Assembly (NCBI RefSeq): GCF_900141705.1
Contig: NZ_FQYM01000024.1
Location: 1-45,817, forward strand
Origin: Fibrobacter sp. UWP2
GTDB lineage: Bacteria; Fibrobacterota; Fibrobacteria; Fibrobacterales; Fibrobacteraceae
Reading direction: 5' to 3'
Length of the DNA: 45,817 nucleotides
The stretch's first letter is position 1; the number at the start of each line of letters is the position of its first letter. The position numbers and the translations under genes were made by a program. A model generated the notes under the pieces. That model did not search any database, was not told where the DNA came from, and worked only from the letters and a program-made list of their open reading frames with translations. Shown piece by piece: positions 40,713 to 45,817 of this stretch.

Positions 40713-42461
40713 ATGTTCGATACACTCATTAAATTCTTCAATTTCTGCAATGCAGAAAACCGCCACAAATTCTACGGTTCCATTATCGTCGGCGTTTTCA
40801 ACTCCTTCTTCATGGCACTCCGTATCGGTGCCATGGCAGTCATGCTGCAGGGCGTTATTCGCCACGTGCAGGGAACGGCGCCGTTCACCATGGATATCGT
40901 TTGGCTTTCGCTTGGGATCATGGTAGTAAGCCTTATTGGCGCAACCATTACCAAGCGCGTCATGAGCATGTGGCAGACCGAAGGCGGTTACCGCACTTGT
41001 GCGAGTAAACGCATCGAGATTGCCGAACACCTGCGCTATCTGCCTATGGGCTACTTCAACAAGAACAGCCTCGGCTACATTACCTCCGTCACGACAAACA
41101 CCATGGAACAGCTCGGCGACGTGGCAACCCGCGTAGTCATGATGGTCACGCAGGGCATTCTCGACACCGTCCTCATCATCGTGATGATTGCCTTTTTCGA
41201 TTGGCGAATTGCGATTGTCGCAACCATCGGCTTTGCGATTTTCCAATTCATCAACACACTCATGCGCATGAACGTTCGCGCCATTTCGCACGAAAAAGTG
41301 GAATGCGACAGCAAGGTCGTCGAAAAAGTTCTCGAATACATCCAGGGAATTGCCGAAGTCAAGGCATACAACATGACCGGCAAGCGTTCCAAGGAACTGA
41401 ACGAAGTCATCGACAAGTGCACCGCAGCAAACATCAGCATGGAACTCAAGTGCGTCCCGCTTTCGAACTTGCAGACCTTTATTGCAAAGCTCACTGGTGT
41501 TGCCATCATGATGTTCTCGATTCATTTCTACTTGAACGGAACTATGGAACTTGCCGATTGTGCTATCATGCTCGTGTGCTCCTTCATGCTATTTGCAGTC
41601 CTTGAACTGGGCGGCAGCTACGCAGCACTCCTCCGTACAGTCGATATTTCGGTCAACCGCGCAAATGACATCTTGAACAAGCCGACCATGGATATCGATG
41701 GCGACGACATCTCCCCCGTCAATCACGACATCAAGGCAAACGGCGTCGATTTCGCCTACGACAAGCGCAAGATCATTGACAACGTGACGCTTACCATTCC
41801 CGAAAAGACGACCACGGCAATCGTGGGTCCGAGCGGTTCTGGAAAGACAACGCTTTGCCACCTGCTTTCACGCTTCTGGGATGTAAATGCAGGCTCAGTC
41901 ACTTTGGGAGGCCGCCGCGTGCAAGATTACAGCATGGACAGCCTGATGAAAAACTTCAGTTTCGTATTCCAGAACGTGTATCTGTTCCGCGATACAATTG
42001 AAAATAACATCAAGTTCGGAAACCCGGGCGCTACACACGAACAAGTCGTTGAAGCCGCCAAGAAAGCTTGCTGCCACGACTTTATCGAAAAGCTGCCCGA
42101 CGGCTACAATACAGTCATCGGCGAAGGCGGAGCAAGCCTCAGTGGTGGCGAACGCCAGCGCATCTCGATTGCTCGTGCCATCATGAAGGACTCCCCCGTC
42201 ATCATCTTGGACGAAGCCACCGCAAACGTGGACCCCGAAAACGAGCGCGACCTGATGAACGCCATCCAGGAACTGACCAAAGAGAAAACGGTCATCATGA
42301 TTGCCCACCGACTCAAAACCGTGCGCCACGCCGACCAGATTGTCGTCTTGGACAAGGGCCGCATCGTGGAACAGGGCAAGCACGAAGAACTCGTGAAGAA
42401 CGGCGGAATCTATGCCCGGTTCATCGATTCCCGCCGTGAAGCAGTCAGCTGGAAACTGTAA
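40713..42461 (+). CDS. ABC transporter, fused membrane and ATPase subunit 2
   Basis: The 582-residue partner of the preceding protein has six membrane helices and a full ATPase: VGPSGSGKTT, FVFQNVYLFRD, SLSGGERQR, VIILDEATANVDPE and MIAHRLKTV. Both sites of the heterodimer keep canonical signature and Walker motifs, so both should hydrolyse ATP. It starts directly at the end of subunit 1 and its stop shares a base with the MATE start (TAATG), a sign of tight co-translation. The substrate could be a ferric or other metal chelate; a drug-export role cannot be excluded. Confidence 0.93.
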   Translation: MFDTLIKFFNFCNAENRHKFYGSIIVGVFNSFFMALRIGAMAVMLQGVIRHVQGTAPFTMDIVWLSLGIMVVSLIGATITKRVMSMWQTEGGYRTCASKRIEIAEHLRYLPMGYFNKNSLGYITSVTTNTMEQLGDVATRVVMMVTQGILDTVLIIVMIAFFDWRIAIVATIGFAIFQFINTLMRMNVRAISHEKVECDSKVVEKVLEYIQGIAEVKAYNMTGKRSKELNEVIDKCTAANISMELKCVPLSNLQTFIAKLTGVAIMMFSIHFYLNGTMELADCAIMLVCSFMLFAVLELGGSYAALLRTVDISVNRANDILNKPTMDIDGDDISPVNHDIKANGVDFAYDKRKIIDNVTLTIPEKTTTAIVGPSGSGKTTLCHLLSRFWDVNAGSVTLGGRRVQDYSMDSLMKNFSFVFQNVYLFRDTIENNIKFGNPGATHEQVVEAAKKACCHDFIEKLPDGYNTVIGEGGASLSGGERQRISIARAIMKDSPVIILDEATANVDPENERDLMNAIQELTKEKTVIMIAHRLKTVRHADQIVVLDKGRIVEQGKHEELVKNGGIYARFIDSRREAVSWKL

Positions 42462-43792
42462 TGCAGATTCAGCTTTCGGACCACTTCACTTGCAGGAGGC
42501 TTCTTCGCTTCGTCTTTCCGTCTATCTTGACAATGTTTTTTACCACCATCTACAGCATTGTCGATGCCGCATTTGTCTCGAACTTTGTCGGAAAGACTTC
42601 TTTTGCTGCCGTAAACCTCGTCATGCCGGTCCTTATGCTTATTGCCGCTCCCGGCGTGATGATGGGGGCCGGCGGCAGCGCGCTCGTCGCAAAATTCCTC
42701 GGCGAAGGCGATAAAGAAAAAGCGAACAAGGCGTTTTCAACAATCGTGTATGCGACAATCGCCTACGGAATTACCGCAAGTATCACGGCATCCTATTTTA
42801 TGGAAGGATTAGCCGCATTCCTGGGTGCCGACGGCGAGTTCCTTTCGCAGGCGACTCGTTACGGGCGCATTGCTGCCCTTGGCGGAATCGCCTTCGTGTT
42901 GCAGCATCTCTTTTACTGTTTCATGATTGTGGCAGAAAAGCCTAAGCTGGGTTTTGCGCTTACGGTTTTAGCGGGCATCACAAACATTGTACTGGACCTG
43001 TTGTTCATTGTCGTTTTGGAATGGGGCATTTCCGGAGCGGCCCTAGCGACCGTTATCGGTCAGTCCGTCGGAGGATTCACCCCGTTCGTATTTTTCTTAT
43101 TGCGAAACAAGACTCCTCTCCGAATCGTAAAACCCGTTTTCGATGGCCGCACGTTGTCAAAAGCCATATCGAACGGAGTTTCCGAGCTAGTCACAAACAT
43201 CGCCATGTCCATCGTAAGCATGCTGTACAATTTCCAGCTCATCAGAATTGCCGGAGATACGGGCGTTGCCGCATACGGGGCAATCATGTATGTGAGCTAC
43301 ATTTTTTCGACATTCTTTACAGGCTATTCGTTTGGACGTGCTCCCATCATAAGTTTCCATTACGGAGCCCGCAATACAAACGAACTCAAAAATCTATTCC
43401 TTATGGATTGCGTGATTGTCGCGGTTGCGGGTATCGTACTCACGGCCTCGTCAGAAGCGTTGGCATTACCTTTGGCAAAAATTTTCGGCGGTTACGATCC
43501 AAATTTATTCGAAATGATTCGCCACGGCATCGTCATCTATTCATTCGCTTACTTGCTGATGGGCGCGAACTATGCAGGTTCCTCTTTCTTTACGGCCCTG
43601 AACAACGGCCTGGTTTCGGCTCTCATTTCGTTCTTGCGGACATTCGTGTTCGAAATCATCGCCGTGCTTGCGCTCCCCATTTTCTTCGGGCTTGACGGCA
43701 TCTGGAGTTCGTGCGCTGTTGCTGAAATCGCCTCGTTTGCGGTTACTGCAATCTGCGTCGTGGCCTTCCGTAAAAAATATGGCTACTGTTGA
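42461..43792 (+). CDS. MATE family transporter, 443 aa
   Basis: Twelve hydrophobic segments and the MATE start pattern (LLRFVFPSILTMFFTTIYSI, VDAAFVSNFVG, NLVMPVLMLIAAPGVMMGAG) identify the family, which exports organic cations using Na+ or H+. Overlap with the ABC subunit 2 stop places it in the same operon. In metallophore systems such carriers can release the chelator after import or secrete it; that role here is inference. Confidence 0.92.
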   Translation: MQIQLSDHFTCRRLLRFVFPSILTMFFTTIYSIVDAAFVSNFVGKTSFAAVNLVMPVLMLIAAPGVMMGAGGSALVAKFLGEGDKEKANKAFSTIVYATIAYGITASITASYFMEGLAAFLGADGEFLSQATRYGRIAALGGIAFVLQHLFYCFMIVAEKPKLGFALTVLAGITNIVLDLLFIVVLEWGISGAALATVIGQSVGGFTPFVFFLLRNKTPLRIVKPVFDGRTLSKAISNGVSELVTNIAMSIVSMLYNFQLIRIAGDTGVAAYGAIMYVSYIFSTFFTGYSFGRAPIISFHYGARNTNELKNLFLMDCVIVAVAGIVLTASSEALALPLAKIFGGYDPNLFEMIRHGIVIYSFAYLLMGANYAGSSFFTALNNGLVSALISFLRTFVFEIIAVLALPIFFGLDGIWSSCAVAEIASFAVTAICVVAFRKKYGYC

Positions 43793-43825
43793 TTTAATAT
43801 TCATGCAAAATTCTCCATTTAAATC

Positions 43826-44857
43826 ATGGACAAGAATGTCATTGCGATTGGTTATGCGATAGCGGCGGCCGCATTTTATGCACTGAATGTTCCCTGCTCC
43901 AAAATGCTGCTGGCCCACATTTCGCCTGTATTCATGGCGGGGCTGCTCTATATTGGTGCAGGGCTCGGCATCGGCTTTCTCTACCTGTTCCATATCAAGC
44001 ACGAGCCTCTATCGGAAAGGCTCTGCAAAAAAGATTTCCCCTACACGCTGGGCATGATCCTGCTCGACATTGTCGCCCCCATACTGCTCATGTTCGGCGT
44101 CAAGTACGGAACATCCAGCAACGCATCGCTGCTCGGGAACTTCGAAATCGTCGCGACAACGTTGATTGCGCTATTCATCTTTAGAGAAAAGGTGTCTACG
44201 CGTTTGTGGATTGCTATTTTATTTATAACGACATCCAGTTTCATTCTCTCGTTCGAAAATGCCGATGGATTCAACTTTTCGATCGGCTCCATCTTCGTCC
44301 TCGGAGCGACCATCTGCTGGGGGCTAGAAAACAACTGCACTCGCAAAATTTCGGACAAAAGCACATACCAGATTGTGACCATAAAAGGTCTCTGTTCCGG
44401 AATCGGTTCCATCGTCGTTTCGCTTACCACAGGCGAAATGCTTTTTGCCGCAAAATACATCCCGCTCGCCCTGCTTCTCGGCTTTGTGGCTTACGGCCTG
44501 AGCATTTTCACCTACATCCGCGCGCAACATTACCTGGGGGCAGCAAAGACCAGCGCCTTTTACGCATTCGCGCCCTTTATCGGCGTTCTTTTTTCTGTCG
44601 TGCTCCTGAACGAAAAAATCACGCTGCAATACGTCGTGGCGCTCCTGGTCATGATTGCCGGTACCATTTTTGTGGTTTACGATACGCTTGTCCGCTCACA
44701 TTCGCACATGCATCAGCATATTTTCACGCACACGCATGGCGGCATAACCCATACACACGTTGTTACGCATTCCCATTTGCACAACCATGTCTTTTCCGAT
44801 GCAAAGCACAGCCACAGCCACAACATCAAGGACCTAGAAAAAATCTCGACACACTGA
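43826..44857 (+). CDS. DMT/EamA-family transporter with histidine-rich tail, 343 aa
   Basis: Ten membrane segments in two EamA repeats (AIAAAAFYALNVPCSKMLLA; GSIFVLGATICWGLENN; YLGAAKTSAFYAFAPFIGVL) fill residues 1-288. The remaining 54 residues hold 16 His, mostly in H-x-H pairs (SHSHMHQHIFTHTHGG; HTHVVTHSHLHNH; KHSHSHN). Such tails bind transition metals, so the protein may move or sense a metal or metal chelate. The gene lies 33 bases after the MATE gene and may be transcribed with it. EamA substrates range widely and the true one is unknown. Confidence 0.92.
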   Translation: MDKNVIAIGYAIAAAAFYALNVPCSKMLLAHISPVFMAGLLYIGAGLGIGFLYLFHIKHEPLSERLCKKDFPYTLGMILLDIVAPILLMFGVKYGTSSNASLLGNFEIVATTLIALFIFREKVSTRLWIAILFITTSSFILSFENADGFNFSIGSIFVLGATICWGLENNCTRKISDKSTYQIVTIKGLCSGIGSIVVSLTTGEMLFAAKYIPLALLLGFVAYGLSIFTYIRAQHYLGAAKTSAFYAFAPFIGVLFSVVLLNEKITLQYVVALLVMIAGTIFVVYDTLVRSHSHMHQHIFTHTHGGITHTHVVTHSHLHNHVFSDAKHSHSHNIKDLEKISTH

Positions 44858-44894
44858 TGAGGAATGTTCATTTTCTTAAAAAAGTGATATCCCG

Positions 44895-45817
44895 TTATCT
44901 TGCTTTTTCAAACTCATTTACCCATTCCTTGACCTTCGCCTGCAAAAGTTTCTTGTCGGGCAGGTACAGCTCATAGGCAGAGGCGTAAATATTCGCATCC
45001 TCGGGCAAAGTCAGCTTCACAAGGGTATCCTTCTTCTCCTTGCAAAGCAAAATGCCAATGGTAGGCTTTTCAAAATCCTGCTTTACATACCTGTCGTAAT
45101 AGTTTACGTACATCTGCATCTGGCCGAGATCCTGATGTGTCAACTTGTCGACCTTCAAGTCAACGAGCACATAGCACTGCAACAGACGATTGTACAAGAC
45201 CAAGTCCACATAGTAATCGTCTTCGTCAAAGGAAAAACGCTTCTGACGCGCTTCGAACAGGAACCCCTTCCCCAGTTCAAGCAGGAATTCCTGCAACTTG
45301 CCGATGATGGCAGATTCCAAGTTAGACTCCGAATACGATGCGTCCGGCTTCAAACCGACAAATTCCAGCGTCACCGGATTCTTGATGATATCCTCCGGTT
45401 TTTCTACCACATTGCCAACCCGCGACAGGCGGGCGACCTGCTCCTTGTCCCGGCTCAGCGCAAGACGTTCATACAGGCTTGAACCATACTGCCGTTGCAA
45501 TTCGCGAACAGACCAGTTCCCGGAAGTCGCCTCAATTTCGTAAAAACGACGTTCGTCGGCATTCTCGATGCGCATGAGAACCAGGTAATGGGACCACGAA
45601 AGAGTAAAATCAGGCAAAACTTCAGATTGGGGCAACACTGTTGCCCCAATTTGCTGGGGACAATAAATACGATAAAAGAAGCGGCAACGCTTGAGCGTAT
45701 CAACGGTCCAACCGCCTTCATAGGAAGATGCCCCAAAGTTAGTTGAAATTTCTGCAACCAAAAAGAAAAAGGTGGTCTCCAACTTGTAAATTTGGTTCAG
45801 CAAAAAAACACCAAGCA
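44895..45817 (-). CDS. YhcG/DUF1016-type PDDEXK nuclease, 5' end outside window
   Basis: The frame is open to the window edge, so the N-terminus is missing. The visible 300 residues show the DUF1016 N-terminal winged-helix remainder (TLKRCRFFYRIYCPQ; DFTLSWSHYLVLMRIENADE; RELQRQYGSSLYERL) and the PDDEXK-like nuclease domain (GKGFLFEARQKRFSFDEDDY, YYVDLVLYNRLLQCYVLVDLKV with the D then E/D-x-K, LGQMQMYVNYYDRYV, GILLCKEK). Members bind or cut DNA and are often linked to mobile elements and defence. It converges on the transporter operon. Confidence 0.88.
   Translation of the reverse strand, partial: LGVFLLNQIYKLETTFFFLVAEISTNFGASSYEGGWTVDTLKRCRFFYRIYCPQQIGATVLPQSEVLPDFTLSWSHYLVLMRIENADERRFYEIEATSGNWSVRELQRQYGSSLYERLALSRDKEQVARLSRVGNVVEKPEDIIKNPVTLEFVGLKPDASYSESNLESAIIGKLQEFLLELGKGFLFEARQKRFSFDEDDYYVDLVLYNRLLQCYVLVDLKVDKLTHQDLGQMQMYVNYYDRYVKQDFEKPTIGILLCKEKKDTLVKLTLPEDANIYASAYELYLPDKKLLQAKVKEWVNEFEKAR

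Noticed and set aside
40236-41525. A 429-codon minus-strand frame opposite the ABC genes
   Set aside because: Antisense shadow crossing the junction of two certain ABC genes.
38946-42461. ABC pair simply as a multidrug exporter
   Set aside because: Possible by sequence, but the divergent TonB receptor, propeller lipoprotein and nearby feo operon make a metal-chelate role more likely; kept as an alternative.

Overview
The window looks like a chromosomal segment of a Fibrobacter-type bacterium (Fibrobacterota). Reasons: two surface lipoproteins whose lipobox cysteine is followed by long poly-serine tracts, a habit of Fibrobacter; Gram-negative outer-membrane genes (a TonB receptor); moderate GC with C-ending codons; and promoters with a recurrent TATATT -10 hexamer. 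The assignment is inference from style and gene content; no 16S or other marker is present.

Bases 1-14965 are an integrated mobile element, cut by the left window edge. Its right end is an excisionase-like gene and a tyrosine integrase abutting the 3' end of tRNA-Lys(CTT). From left to right it carries: small unknown genes; a DUF5678 plus retropepsin/SEC-C pair; a three-gene HTH operon; a HicA/HicB toxin-antitoxin pair with a palindromic operator; a split membrane protein; a phage-like divergent control region (4803-4970); a replication-type operon (replisome-organiser-like protein, SSB, ParB-like protein, DnaQ-fold exonuclease interrupted by an in-frame TAG); a run of tiny genes; and a strange composite tRNA-like element at 11941-12071. 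No capsid, tail or conjugation genes are seen, so phage or ICE identity is open.

Bases 14966-31712 are housekeeping and mostly nitrogen-related: tRNA-Lys, xerD, a Cys-rich lipoprotein, leuB, an unknown helical protein, purF, glnK-amtB, and the leftward gltB-gltD-nadE run. Both glnK-amtB and gltB have near-perfect sigma-54 -24/-12 promoters preceded by TGTAAA-type repeats, suggesting a shared NtrC-like regulon of glutamine and ammonia enzymes. The PII protein lacks the uridylylated Tyr51.

Bases 31949-44857 form a metal-acquisition island: a DtxR/MntR-like regulator with feoA and feoB (ferrous iron), then a beta-propeller lipoprotein of DUF4374/XusB type with a TonB receptor (interrupted by a second in-frame TAG). 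Divergent to these are a heterodimeric ABC exporter-fold pair resembling siderophore importers (IrtAB/YbtPQ type), a MATE transporter and a DMT transporter with a 16-histidine tail. A 12-bp inverted repeat sits between the divergent halves. The window ends in a YhcG/DUF1016-type nuclease gene, partial at its 5' end.
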